In this document: one piece after another, positions 34,508 through 45,450 of the stretch | How the letters are laid out: the number at the start of each line of letters is the position of its first letter | How positions within the stretch are numbered: the stretch's first letter is position 1 | Assembly (NCBI GenBank): GCA_030386875.1 | Contig: CM059556.1 | Location: 38,356,964 to 38,420,963, forward strand | Source of the DNA: Morinoia aosen | Taxonomy: Eukaryota; Arthropoda; Malacostraca; Amphipoda; Talitridae | Direction of reading: 5' to 3' | DNA: 64,000 bases | Notes under the pieces: generated by a model | The model's database searches: none | What the model was told of the DNA's origin: nothing | Seen by the model: the letters and a program-made list of their open reading frames with translations, nothing else | Program-made: the position numbers and the translations under genes

Positions 34508-35575
34508 TACGAAATGATGGCCACTAGAATATTCCACGTACGAAATGATGGCCGCTTGAATATTTCCTTCAGCACAGACGTACGAAATGATGGCCGCTTG
34601 AATATTTCCTACAGCACAGACGTACGAAATGATGGCCGCTTGAATATTTCCTACAGCACAGACGTACGAAATGATGGCCGCTTGAATATTTCCTACAGCA
34701 CAGACGTACGAAATGATGGCCGCTTGAATATTTCCTACAGCACAGACGTACGAAATGATGGCCGCTTGAATATTTCCTACAGCACAGACGTACGAAATGA
34801 TGGCCGCTTGAATATTTCCTACAGCACAGACGTACGAAATGATGGCCGCTTGAATATTTCCTACAGCACAGACGTACGAAATGATGGCCGCTTGAATATT
34901 CCCTACAGCACAGACGTACGAAATGATGGCCGCTTGAATATTTCCTACAGCACAGACGTACGAAATGAAGGCCGCTTGAATATTTCCTACAGCACAGACG
35001 TACGAAATGACGGCCGCTTGAATATTTCCTACAGCACAGACGTACGAAATGATGGCCGCTTGAATATTTCCTACAGCACAGACGTACGAAATGATGGCCG
35101 CTTGAATATTTCCTTCAGCACAGACGTACGAAATGATGGTCGCTTGAATATTTCCTACAGCACAGACGTACGAAATGATGGCCACTAGAATATTCCACGT
35201 ACGAAATGATGGCGGCTTGAATATTTCCAACAGCACAGACGTACGAAATGATGGTCGCTTGAATATTTCCTACAGCTCACAGACGTACGAAATGATGGCC
35301 ACTAGAATATTCCACGTACGAAATGATGGCCGCTTGAATATTTCCAACAGCACAGACGTACGAAATGATGGTCGCTTGAATATTTCCTACAGCACAGACG
35401 TACGAAATGATGGCCACTAGAATATTCCACGTACGAAATGATGGTCGCTTGAATATTTCCTACAGCACAGACGTACGAAATGATGGCCACTAGAATATTC
35501 CACGTACGAAATGATGGCCGCTTGAATATTTCCAAAAGCACAGACGTACGAAATAACGGCCGCTTGAATATTTAA
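34508..35575. repeat. 42-bp minisatellite with a 31-bp short form, about 26 units
   Basis: The unit contains ACGTACGAAATGATGGCCGC then TTGAATATTTCCTACAGCAC plus AG. A short form (CCACTAGAATATTCC) lacks the ACAGCACAG tail, and from 35170 it alternates with the long form. One frame reads DVRNDGRLNISYST cycles but has no ATG start. ACGTACG/CGTACG makes each unit partly palindromic. Confidence 0.96.
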
Positions 35576-36105
35576 AATAGAGCCGCATAAAATAAACAAA
35601 TATTATAGTTAATACTTACACTCGTGTTATACAATATCGCTTACATATTTACCGACCGCACATATAAAATAAAGCATAACCATTTCCGGCAACAGGGCCT
35701 TCGATACAAGTCACACAACCATTTCCAGTACTTGGGCCCAACGATATATCCGTCACATAAAAAGTATTTCCACGCAAATAAACGCCTAAAATATTCCAGT
35801 ACATGGGGGCACGGGAGCATCAAAGTAACACGAGCCCTTAACAGCCCATAACACCAAAGTAACACCTCTTAACACGAACCCACAACACCAAAGTAACACC
35901 CGCAACACGAGCACCAAAGCAACACGGGCCCGCCTGCCACACACACACAGGCGGGCGGGCAGAGGGCGTGCCGGTGCCAGCTGACCGGAGCAGCTGTGGT
36001 GAGACACGCGCTCCGGGGGAGACTGGCCGCCCGCACCGCTGCGCCGCCTCTGCGCCGCTCTCCTCCCTCTCCCGCTCTCCCCCTGCTGCTGCTGCTGCTG
36101 CAGCT
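35576..36105. other. Unassigned spacer, GC-rich at right
   Basis: A loosely repeated CACCAAAGTAACACG block at 35820-35925, then a CpG-rich stretch at 35925-36100 followed by (CTG)n. No gene supported. Confidence 0.4.
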
Positions 36106-36375
36106 CTCCCTGCTGCTCTCACACACCCCCTACACTCCCTGCTGCTCTCACACTCCCTGCTGCTCTCACACACCCCCTACAATCCCTGCTGCTCTCACAC
36201 ACCCCCTACAATCCCTGCTGCTGCTGCTGCTGCTCTCACACTCCCTGATGCTCTCACACTCCCTGCTGCTCTCACATCCCCCTACACTTCCTGCTGCTGC
36301 TCTCACACTCCCACACATTCACCCAACACAACCCACACACCCACTGCTGCTGTTCTCACACACCTCCTGCTGCTC
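36070..36375. repeat. CT-rich CTGCTG / CACACTCC repeat
   Basis: (CTG)n runs alternate with CTCTCACACACCCCCTACA blocks about ten times with irregular period. Confidence 0.85.
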
Positions 36376-36497
36376 TCCAGCTTACACACCCCGTCCCCCA
36401 CACTCTACTGCTATTCTTTGGCTCAACCCCCCCCCCTCCAGTGGTTCTCCAGGATAAATTCCTCTTTCAGCACCGTGCTATTCATTGCAAGCGACCC

Positions 36498-37285
36498 GTT
36501 GCAGTGGGGAGGAGATACCACTGCAGTGGGGAGGAGATACCACTGCAGTGGGGAGGAGATACCACTGCAGTGGGGAGGAGATACCACTGCAGTGGGGAGG
36601 AGATACCACTGCAGTGGGGAGGAGATACCACTGCAGTGGGGAGGAGATACCACTGCAGTGGGGAGGAGATACCACTGCAGTGGGGAGGAGATACCACTGC
36701 TGTGGGGAGGAGATACCACTGCAGTGGGGAGGAGATACCACTGCAGTGGGGAGGAGATACCACTGCAGTGGGGAGGAGATACCACTGCAGTGGGGAGGAG
36801 ATACCACTGCAGTGGGGAGGAGATACCACTGCAGTGGGGAGGAGATACCACTGCTGTGGGGAGGAGATACCACTGCAGTGGGGAGGAGATACCACTGCAG
36901 TGGGGAGGAGATACCACTGCAGTGGGGAGGAGATACCACTGCAGTGGGGAGGAGATACCACTGCAGTGGGGAGGAGATACCACTGCAGTGGGGAGGAGAT
37001 ACCACTGCAGTGGGGAGGAGATACCACTGCAGTGGGGAGGAGATACCACTGCAGTGGGGAGGAGATACCACTGCAGTGGGGAGGAGATACCACTGCAGTG
37101 GGGAGGAGATACCACTGCAGTGGGGAGGAGATACCACTGCAGTGGGGAGGAGATACCACTGCAGTGGGGAGGAGATACCACTGCAGTGGGGAGGAGATAC
37201 CACTTCAGTGGGGAGGAGATACCACTTCAGTGGGGAGGAGATACCACTGAAGTGTGGAGGAGATACCACTGCAGTGTGCATGAAA
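36498..37285. repeat. 22-bp minisatellite with a palindromic junction, about 36 copies
   Basis: Unit GCAGTGGGGAGGAGATACCA plus CT. Each junction forms the perfect dyad CCACTGCAGTGG. Rare CTGTGG (36700, 36855) and CTTCAGTGG (right end) variants. Highly homogeneous. Confidence 0.97.
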
Positions 37286-37394
37286 GGTCACTACACTTGA
37301 GAGCAGAGACAACTTCAGTGACTTGTTCAACCGCAACGGATAATCAGCAGGGGCAGCAACGAAAAGCAGCAACTTAATGGTTGGTAGCCTTGGT

Positions 37395-38332
37395 TGGGGT
37401 ACTTTTGGCTATGGGCACACCGCTGGTAACCGTGATACACTTGGTTGTGTGGTGACCGCAGCAAGCCAGGGAGGCTATAGGCACACCGTTGGTAGCCGTG
37501 ATACACTCGGTTGTGTGGTGACCGCCGCAAGCCAGGGAGGCTATGGGCACACCGCTGGTAGTCGTGATACACTTGGTTGTGTGGTGACCGCCGCAAGCCA
37601 GGAAGGCTATGGGCACACCGCTGGTAGTCGTGATACACTTGGTTGTGTGGTGACCGCAGCAAGCCAGGGAGACTATGGGCACACCGCTGGTAGTCGTGAT
37701 ACACTTGGTTGTGTGGTGACCGCAGCAAGCCAGGGAGGCTATAGGCACACCGTTGGTAGCCGTGATACACTCGGTTGTGTGGTGACCGCCGCAAGCCAGG
37801 GAGGCTATGGGCACACCGCTGGTAGTCGTGATACACTTGGTTGTGTGGTGACCGCCGCAAGCCAGGAAGGCTATGGGCACACCGCTGGTAGTCGTGATAC
37901 ACTTGGTTGGGTGGTGACCGCCGCAAGCTAGGGAGGCTATGGGCACACCGCTGGTAGTCGTGATACACTTAGTTGTATGGTGACCGCCGCAAGCCAGGGA
38001 GGCTATGGGCACACCGCTGGTAGTCGTGATACACTTGGTTGTGTGGTGACCACCGCAAGCCAGGGAGGCTATGGGCACACCGCTGGTAGCCGTGATACAC
38101 TTGGTTGTGTGGTGACCACCGCAAGCCAGGGAGGCTATGGGCACACCGCTGGTAGCCGTGATACACTTGGTTGTGTGGTGACCACCGCAAGCCAGGGAGG
38201 CTATGGGCACACCGCTGGTAGCCGTGATACACTTGGTTGTGTCGTGACCACCGCAAGCCAGGGAGGCTATGGGCACACCGCTGGTAGCCGTGATACACTT
38301 GGTTGTGTGTTGACCACCGCAAGCAAGGTGCG
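37395..38332. repeat. 66-bp tandem repeat, about 14 copies, with a four-unit higher-order period
   Basis: The unit contains GGCTATGGGCACACCGCTGG, TAGTCGTGATACACTTGGTT and GTGTGGTGACCGCCGCAAGC. A distinctive variant (ATAGGCACACCGTTGG then ACTCGG) appears at about 37475 and 37740, 264 bp (four units) apart. Being a multiple of three, it is open on both strands. Confidence 0.95.
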
Positions 38333-38419
38333 AAATTTAACGAAAGGGATGGACAGCGAGGCGTATACTACATAGCATACGTGATTGTGTATCCTGCCCG
38401 TAGTAGCAGAAAGTGTCAT

Positions 38420-38815
38420 GTTATTTGCCAGGCTGTCAAGGCTGACATGACATGTGTGTCAAGCAGTAGCAATGCCGTCGAGGCTACCATGAGACGTGTC
38501 AAGCAGTTTCAATGCCGTCAAGGCTACCATGAGACGTGTCAAGTAGTTGCCTGTCAAGGCTACCATGAGACGTGTCAAACAGTTGCAATGCTGTCAAGGC
38601 TACCATGAGATGTGTCAAGGAGTTGCCTGTCAAGGCTACCATGAGATGCGTCAAGCAGTTGCCTGTCAAGGCTACCATGAGACGCGTCAAGCAGTTGCCT
38701 GTCAAGGCTACCATGAGACGTGTCAAGCAGTTGCTTGTCAAGGCTACCATGAGACGCGTCAAGCAGTTGCCTGTCAAGGCTACCATGAGACGTGTCAAGG
38801 AGTTGCCTGCCTGCT
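38420..38815. repeat. 36-bp tandem repeat, about 10 copies
   Basis: GTTGCCTGTCAAGGCTACCA then TGAGACGTGTCAAGCA, with a diverged left edge. Confidence 0.92.
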
Positions 38816-39030
38816 AAGGCCACCATTCGGCATGACAATCGCAGATATCGTCTGTTACGTCACTGATGGACCTAAGCGCAATTTGAACGTCTGTTGAGCA
38901 TTGCCTCGTTTTCACCGCATCTCCATAAATCAGTATTGACCAAGCTGACAACGTTGGTTGTCGGCATGAGGATAACAGTGAAGCGTGAGAAATGGACAAC
39001 ATCGGCGTGAGGATACAGAATGCTGTATTC
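38816..39030. other. Unassigned spacer
   Basis: Nothing recognised. Confidence 0.3.
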
Positions 39031-39693
39031 CAATCAATCAAGCCTGATACATTTCATCTTGTAAATTGGTTTTTCAAATGCCTTATAACTAGATTAGATT
39101 AGATTAGTCGTTAGTTTTAGCCTCCCTACCCAGTAACAAATGCGATCCATAGAGAGGAAGGAGGAAGGCGCTATTTAGTATGGAGTTAAGGGAACGCGGA
39201 ATCTACGCAGAAAGGCATATAAACAGTAGGTTGTGAAAGAAGATCATGAAACAAGACCAAAGTTGAAGAAGAAAGTAGAAGGTGCTGAAAAACAGGACAG
39301 CAGTGAACCGAAAAAAGGTGGCCCTTAACATAACAAAAACATTTTATTTCAACAAAAAAGAAGGCCTACCTAACTCTCAGCACGGGCCCTCATATTGTCT
39401 CCGTTGGTGCGCTAGTTCCCATAGATACAATAATTGTATAGAGAGGCCGTGCGCCACGCACCAGCTGTGTGGCCGTGCGCCACGCACAAGCTGTGGGTGC
39501 CTTATAACTAACACCAGGACGCAATGACGGTTACCCCCGGTCTAGCCGGCACCTATTTCCGACACCTGAAGAATTGTGGCCGAGTTCTTTCTTTTCCCAA
39601 CGGGGAAAATCACCGGGCGGCACTGCCGGGATTCGAACTGCCGATAACTTCCCCCGAAGGGCGCCTTCTTAACCACTCGGCCATGGTGACCCT
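39031..39693 (-). mobile_element. tRNA-derived SINE interrupted by element A
   Basis: On the minus strand the head (from 39693) starts GGTCACCATGGCCGAGTGGT, with a tRNA-like A box TGGCCGAGTGG and a B box GTTCGAATCC (about 39632-39642). The body follows, then GTTAGTTATAAGGCA, where a 406-bp element A insertion sits. The SINE 3' part resumes at 39091 (AAACCAATTTACAAGATG, CAGGCTTGATTG). The same 3' part is continuous in the copy at 59.6-59.9 kb. Confidence 0.85.
39092..39497 (-). mobile_element. Element A copy 6, carrying two units of a 26-bp satellite
   Basis: A 13-bp direct duplication TGCCTTATAACTA flanks the insertion (39079-39091 and 39498-39510), placing it inside a SINE. The left part is a typical element A (GATTAGATTAGATTAG tail, GTTTTAGCCTCCC, all landmarks). 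The right 56 bp (about 39439-39494) are two units of GGCCGTGCGCCACGCACCAG, the satellite that forms the array at 40698-40918. A target duplication of this length points to target-primed retroposition. Confidence 0.88.
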
Positions 39694-40020
39694 AGTAAAA
39701 TGTAAAAATTGACAACGGCGGGTAGAGGATAACATTATAATGAGAGAAAGTACGGTCTTCTCTTGGTGGATATGCCGTTTGGAAAAGTCATCTCAAAGTG
39801 TGCGGTTCACACGTCAACTTGAGTCCTAATCTCAAAATTGACTGATTAAGTTTAGTTTTAGCCTCCCTTACCACGATAAAGATGTCTCTGATCTCAAAAT
39901 TGGTAAATTACAAGTTAGTTTTAGCCTCCCTTACCACGATAAAGATGTCTCTGATCTCAAAATTGGTAAATTACAAGTTAGTTTTAGCCTCCCTTACCAC
40001 GACAAAGAGTGTCCTTAGAT
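39694..40020. repeat. Tandem ~68-bp copies of the element A 3' end
   Basis: TTAGTTTTAGCCTCCCTTAC then CACGATAAAGATGTCTCTGA and TCTCAAAATTGGTAAATTAC repeat about three times at 39845-40015, as if only the tail part of element A had been reiterated. Confidence 0.8.
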
Positions 40021-40394
40021 TATTATTGAACAATTGAAATCTCCACACTCAACATTCCTAAACTATTGATATTATCGTCTTTACTATAGCTATTATAATT
40101 ATAGAGCCTTGAATTTAACAGCGCGTCAAGACGATACAAACAATTACAAACACGTGATCGAACGATATCAATGATAACAAACAAATGATTACCCCATATT
40201 ATTTCTGAAAATCGCATGGATTTTATTCTTCAGCACACTTTAAAAGAGCCACCAAAATTCGAGTACCGATGATCATTAGTAAAATTGGGTATAACCGCCA
40301 CAATGGAAAGATGCAAATTGTCGTAAAAATTGGCCATGATTCCGGGCGGCTTGTTTATGACAACCTGAGGGGCCAGACCACGCGGTGATGAATG
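40021..40394. other. Unassigned spacer
   Basis: AT-rich at left; no gene recognised. Confidence 0.35.
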
Positions 40395-40628
40395 CCCGCA
40401 CTCCGGCACACGCGCGCACTCCGGCACACGCGCGCACTCCGGCACACGCACGCACTCCGGCACACGCACGCACTCCGGCACACGCACGCACTCCGGCACA
40501 CGCACGCACTCCGGCACACGCACGCACTCCGGCACACGCACGCACTCCGGCACACGCACGCACTCCGGCACACGCACGCACTCCGGCACACGCACGCACT
40601 CCGGCACACGCACGCACTCCGGCACACA
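40395..40628. repeat. 18-bp minisatellite (ACTCCGGCACACGCACGC), 13 copies
   Basis: Exact 18-bp register; CGCGCGC variants at the left edge. No coding inference. Confidence 0.96.
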
Positions 40629-40697
40629 TGTACACACACCAACATACACGGCAGATCAATCGATCAGACCCGTCACGTCATTGATCATCTCCCAAGT

Positions 40698-40918
40698 ACC
40701 AGCTGTGTGGCCGTGCGCCACGCACCAGCTGTGTGGCCGTGCGCCACGCACCAGCTGTGTGGCCGTGCGCCACGCACCAGCTGTGTGGCCGTGCGCCACG
40801 CACCAGCTGTGTGGCCGTGCGCCACGCACCAGCTGTGTGGCCGTGCGCCACGCACCAGCTGTGTGGCCGTGCGCCACGCACCAACTGTGTGGCCGTGCGC
40901 CACGCACCAGCTGCGTGA
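40698..40918. repeat. 26-bp minisatellite, about 8.5 copies
   Basis: Unit ACCAGCTGTGTGGCCGTGCG then CCACGC. The same unit occurs twice inside the element A insertion at 39092-39497. Confidence 0.96.
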
Positions 40919-41242
40919 TCCTCTAGAACCATCTTGGAACCATCAATCATTTTGCTAATTCAATAGAACACTTAAGAAGTAATAGGCGTAACAGTTCATA
41001 ATCAACCTAAACGAGATGATTTTACTCTTTAGTTAATTATCATTCTTCTTGAATTTTGAACTTTGAAATACTGGTTAGCTGTCGTTGAACCCCAAACTCA
41101 AAGTTAACAGATGATTGTTAATATGTATTTCACTATTATATAGGACGTTTCACAAGACGCTACAGAGGCGTTTCACCGTATTCGATGTTGCCCAGTTAGT
41201 CATCGCAATGTTAAGGGTGAATACCATTTTTGTTATTTATTT
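40919..41242. other. Unassigned spacer
   Basis: Nothing recognised. Confidence 0.3.
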
Positions 41243-41421
41243 ACCACAGGTGATACAGAGGTAGAATGTTTCTCAAGTCTAGTACAATGGTCAAATTTGA
41301 GTATAGCTACCTGTGGGCCCGAACAAGTTCAGCGACTTCTAGGGCATCCTACCATCACGTTATTCTAAGGTGTACAATAATGTTTAACCTAGTTTACTTA
41401 ACCTAGTTTCGCATTAGACTG
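41243..41421 (+). repeat. Dispersed repeat B, copy 1
   Basis: TTTACCACAGGTGATACAGA through CATCCTACCATCACGTTATT is the inverted, mildly diverged counterpart of 54148-54340. Family unknown. Confidence 0.85.
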
Positions 41422-41832
41422 ATCATTGAGATAATTTACTCGATATTTTATGCTGTATTTTACAATATAGGTCAAATCGGCTATATTTAACAGTATGTTC
41501 GATAAAACGATTCATGAGCAGACAGAATATTGGTTATGGTACCCAAGGCAAGTTACATTATGACATTATCATTAGTTACATGTAGTTTAGGACACTCAAG
41601 TTAGAGGCGTGGTGTTCATAGCAGGGTTGCCTAACTGGCTTTTCCTAGCCAAGTTACTTGCTAGGAACTGAACTAGGAACTAGGCCACTCTACCTGCAAG
41701 GCCACATCTAGGCCACATCTACGCCGCTATGAGGGGAAATTATCACTTACTCCACTCTCCAGTTTTGACCTCTGATTTGTGGGTTAGGACAATCTGCACA
41801 TATTTAACCTCCAATGGCAATTAGAACTCACA
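41422..41832. other. Unassigned spacer
   Basis: GAACTAGGCCACTCTACC and AGGCCACATCTA(GC) duplications at about 41670-41725; otherwise nothing recognised. Confidence 0.35.
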
Positions 41833-41907
41833 CTCAACATTTTGACTGAGACTACTAAATATTAAGTTCAATGCCAAACTCAAATTTGAAGTCAACTGAA
41901 GTAAACT

Positions 41908-42853
41908 TTTTGATTAGATTAGTCGTTAGTTTTAGCCTCCCTACCCAACAACAAGTGCGATCTGAAGAGCGGAAGGAGGGAGGCACCATTTAGTTTGGAG
42001 TTAAGGAAACGCGGAATCTACGCAGAAAGGCATAGAAACAGTAATTTGTGAAAGAAGATCATGAAACAAGAAAAAGTTGAAGAAGAAAGTAGTAGGTGAT
42101 GGAAAACAGGACAGCAGTGAACCGAAAAAGATGGTCCGTTCCCCTGGGAGCGCTGATTCCCATAGATACAATAGTTGTATCCCCCTGAGGGGACAAAGTA
42201 TGTTAATTGCCACGGTATGTTTATTACCACAATACGTTTATTGCCACAGTATGTTTATTGCCACAGTATGTTTATTGCCACATTACGTTCATTGCCACAT
42301 TACGTTCATTGCCACATTACGTTCATTGCCACAGTATGTTTATTGCCACAGTATGTTTATTGCCACAGTACGTTCATTGCCACAGTACGTTCATTGCCAC
42401 AGTACGTTTATTGCCACAGTATGTTTATTGCCACAGTATGTTTATTGCCACAGTACGTTCATTGCCACAGTACGTTCATTGCCACAGTATGTTTATTGCC
42501 ACAGTATGTTTATTGCCACAGTATGTTTATTGCCACAGTACGTTTATTGCCACAGTATGTTTATTGCCACAGTATTTAGTATGGAGTTAAGGAAACGCGG
42601 AATCTACCCAGAAAGGCATAGAAACAGTAAGTTGTGAAAGAAGATCATGAAACAAGACCAAAGTTGAAGAGGAAAGTAGTAGGTGCTGAAGAACAGGACA
42701 GCAGTGAACCGAAAAAAGGTGGTCCTTAACATAACAAACATTTTATTTCAACAAAAAAGAAGGCCTACCAAACTCACAGCTCGGGCCCTCACATTGTCTC
42801 CCTGGGAGCGCTAGTTCCCATAGATACAACAATTGTACCCCCATGAGGGGTGT
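41908..42853 (-). mobile_element. Composite insertion: element A copy 7a, 17-bp array, element A copy 7b
   Basis: Flanked by AGTAAACT at 41900-41907 and 42854-42861. It contains an element A with an internal deletion (to about 42192), then the 17-bp array, then the 5' part of a second element A from TTTAGTATGGAG (about 42573) to CCCCCATGAGGGG. The second copy lacks the tail region, so the arrangement is A-array-partial A in one orientation. Confidence 0.85.
42193..42572. repeat. 17-bp minisatellite (CAGTATGTTTATTGCCA), about 22 copies
   Basis: GTACGTT and CATTACG variants. It begins just after an element A terminus and ends where a second element A resumes. The same unit forms the array at 62465-63505. 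Confidence 0.96.
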
Positions 42854-43086
42854 AGTAAACTATTTTGAAAATACCAAAAATGAACTGGATTGTGCCTTCA
42901 TTTAGCTTTGATTAAGTATTTATGGAAATTGAGTTTGCGACTACTGGTCGGTCAGCTGCACTATGAAAATTACCTCCGTGTACCACCGGTGGTGCACGTC
43001 GCAGCTAGCGTGTTAAGTTATACCGCTAATTCCTCACTACAGACACCGGAGCGGCACAATCTGACAGTTGCAGTTGGAACTCAAAC

Positions 43087-43314
43087 TTAACACTTTGGCT
43101 GCGATATAACCCATCGATGGGTCGTTTGTGTAAATTCTTCCACAATATTTTAAAATTAATGGTACTTAATAAACCCAAATAATGTTTGGTATTTATAAAA
43201 TTGCAAAGAACTTTTGAACTTCAATTCGACCTAAATACTAAAGTTTAGCCCTTTTAACTTGAATTTGAGTTGAATACTGAAGTTCAGTTTAACCCATCGC
43301 GGTGATCGTGTTAA
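43087..43314. mobile_element. TTAA MITE family 1b, 228 bp
   Basis: TTAACACTTTGGCTGCGAT on the left and ATCGCGGTGATCGTGTTAA on the right. It carries CCCATCGATGGG near the left end in place of CCACCGGTGG. Confidence 0.85.
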
Positions 43315-43388
43315 CTTGCCGCAGATGTCTCACAACCTACAGCAGAGAGACGCAATCTGACAGTTGCAATAGAAACTCCAACTTAACT

Positions 43389-43664
43389 TTAACACGCTTA
43401 CTCCGATTGCGCGGTTGCTTACGGTCAGTTTGGTTAGGCTATGAGAAGTCGTTTTGAAAAACCGGCTTTTCTGCTCTGATACATTTTTAATCTTTTTGAA
43501 AAGTGTAATAAATACACTTGAACCATAACGTGTTACCTTTTACTCCCAAATTTATTTCGGAAAACGTAGCAAAATAATTGAAAAGTTATTTGCATATTCC
43601 GGTACGAGAATGAACAATTTACCTAGTGGTACACATGTGTACCATTTCGGAGTCAACGCGTTAA
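43389..43664. mobile_element. TTAA MITE family 2, 276 bp
   Basis: TTAACACGCTTACTCCGA and TCGGAGTCAACGCGTTAA are inverted ends with TTAA at both sides. GGTACACATGTGTACC is a perfect 16-bp palindrome just inside the right end. Confidence 0.85.
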
Positions 43665-43679
43665 GAAGAGCTGCAAAAT

Positions 43680-43757
43680 TAGATTAGATGTTAGTTTAAG
43701 CCTACTTTACTGTTGCCTACAAAATCGTTCCAAAGAGAGGAAGGAGGAAGGAACCAA
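43680..43757 (-). mobile_element. Element A copy 8, tail fragment
   Basis: Only ATTAGATTAGATGTTAGTTT through CAAAGAGAGGAAGGAGGAAGG is present. A 5'-truncated copy is expected for target-primed retroposition. Confidence 0.8.
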
Positions 43758-44444
43758 CAGCAGAGAGACGCAATCAGAGCGCAGTGACACACCAGCAAAT
43801 CTCAACAAAGCAACCGAGAGGCGGAAGAGGCAGCTAACGACACCGCTGACTAGCTCTCAGAAACCCTAGTAGTGCTCGCAGCGTCATCCCCTTCTCAAGT
43901 GCCTGCATACCGTACGCTCTACAGGGTTTCATGATAATTTACGTCGTCGTAGCGGTACAGCTGATAGCGTAGGTTTGTGCAAGTCGACTTGGCTGCGCCA
44001 CCGGTGGCGTTCTTGTAAAAATCGAGTTTGAGCATTTTTGCTCTGAAATTTATGCATTCAACCTAACACAACACTGCAGTTTTGCCTTATTTATCAACCT
44101 CGTTATATAAGACAAAACTTCGCATTTTTGTAGTGAGCTACGTCGCAAATAACAGAAAGCAATTGGTGATGTTGACGTGATGACTCAACATCACCAATTC
44201 CAGTGGTTTGAAGACGAATTTCAGACAATTAGGTTCCATGGAAGCGATGCAGAAGGTTACTTATTCATAGTTATTTTCCTGTCGTCCTGCAGGCTCCTGC
44301 TTAAAAACACTAAATAGATCATGACAGCAGAAGATGCGCAGGGATATAGCGAAAACTTCGAAACCTCAGCATCGGGCAAAAAAAGTAACCCAAACAATTA
44401 CAGGTGCCTATCTATTTTGAGCAAGGCTAACTTATGTTCAGAGT
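43758..44444. other. Spacer with two dyads
   Basis: CGCCACCGGTGGCG at about 43995-44008 and a perfect 15-bp hairpin at 44161-44199 (next entry). No gene. Confidence 0.45.
44161..44199. repeat. Perfect hairpin, 15-bp arms, 9-nt loop
   Basis: AATTGGTGATGTTGA at 44161-44175 is exactly complementary to 44185-44199. It is not followed by a T-run, so it is not called a terminator. Confidence 0.8.
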
Positions 44445-44865
44445 ATCCTACCTACAACCAACACGGCAGACAAACGTGCCAGGTATCCTCCCTACAACCA
44501 ACACGGCAGACAAACGTGCCAGGTATCCTACCTACAACCAACACGGCAGACAAACGTGCCAGGTATCCTCCCTACAACCAACACGGCAGACAAACGTGCC
44601 AGGTATCCTCCCTACAACCAACACGGCAGACAAACGTGCCAGGTATCCTACCTACAACCAACACGGCAGACAAACGTGCCAGGTATCCTCCCTACAACCA
44701 ACACGGCAGACAAACGTGCCAGGTATCCTACTTATAACCAACACGGCAGACAAACGTGCCAGGTATCCTACCTACAACCAACACGGCAGACAAACGTGCC
44801 AGGTATCCTACCTACAACCAACACGGCAGACAAACGTGCCAGGTATCCTACCTACAACAAACACA
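44445..44865. repeat. 40-bp tandem repeat, about 10 copies
   Basis: ACACGGCAGACAAACGTGCC then AGGTATCCTACCTACAACCA; CTAC and CTCC variants alternate. GGCAC-type dyad ACGTGCC/GGCA inside the unit. Confidence 0.96.
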
Positions 44866-45255
44866 GAATATACATCAGATCGAAATTTAGCTTGAGCTAC
44901 CCGAACCACTTGGAATATCTGCAAGAGGAGAAAATCTAACTAAAACTTGTCGTTCGTAATTTAACGGTCTTCAAAAGGCACAATAACGCACTTGAAACGA
45001 CGATCATTTTCGCAGTGAAGGGTTAAACACTCTCAAATGAACCCGACGAACTTCACTTCAAGGGAAGCGAAGGAATTTGAATGATCTATGTATGTTTCGA
45101 GGAGGAGCGCGGTTCTCCGCACCCCTGGATTAAAAAAAACTAAACTTGACCTCGATACGCAGGTCGCACAAAAACACGTGATGCGAAGCCGGCATAGTGT
45201 GCAGCTGCAGTACGCTTTGGAGGCACAGCACGGCGTGATGCGCACAACACCGCAT
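44866..45255. other. Unassigned spacer
   Basis: Nothing recognised. Confidence 0.3.
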
Positions 45256-45450
45256 AACATGATGCTATGCATACAACACATAACAAGGCATGATGCGCAC
45301 AACACATTACAAGGCATGATGCCCACAACACATTACAAGGCATGATGCCCACAACACATTACAAGGCATGATGCGTACAACACATTACAAGGCATGATGC
45401 GCACAACACATTACAAGGCATGATGCGCACAACACATTAGAAGGCACGAT
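45256..45450. repeat. 26-bp tandem repeat, about 7 copies
   Basis: CAAGGCATGATGCGCACAAC then ACATTA, with a looser left edge. Confidence 0.93.

Larger units (their letters stand above)
41833..43016. mobile_element. TTAA MITE family 1, split by a composite element A insertion
   Basis: The left part (41833-41907, from AACATTTTGACTGAGAC) and the right part (42854-43016, ending GCACGTCGCAGCTAGCGTGTTAA) join into one family-1 MITE when the 946-bp insertion at 41908-42853 is removed. The copy at 22643-22871 shows the uninterrupted order. Confidence 0.88.

Noticed and set aside
34376-35188. 270-codon forward frame of DVRNDGRLNISYST cycles
   Set aside because: Begins at GTG with no ATG, no flanking domain, and results from the 42-bp unit.
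39092-39160. Telomere-like TTAGATTAG run
   Set aside because: It is the simple tail of element A and does not match the arthropod TTAGG repeat.
39620-39693. A functional tRNA gene
   Set aside because: Only A- and B-box-like blocks and a tRNA-like 5' part are present; there is no complete cloverleaf and the sequence continues into a SINE body found in three copies.
44161-44199. Rho-independent terminator
   Set aside because: Hairpin without a T-run, and bacterial terminators are not expected here.
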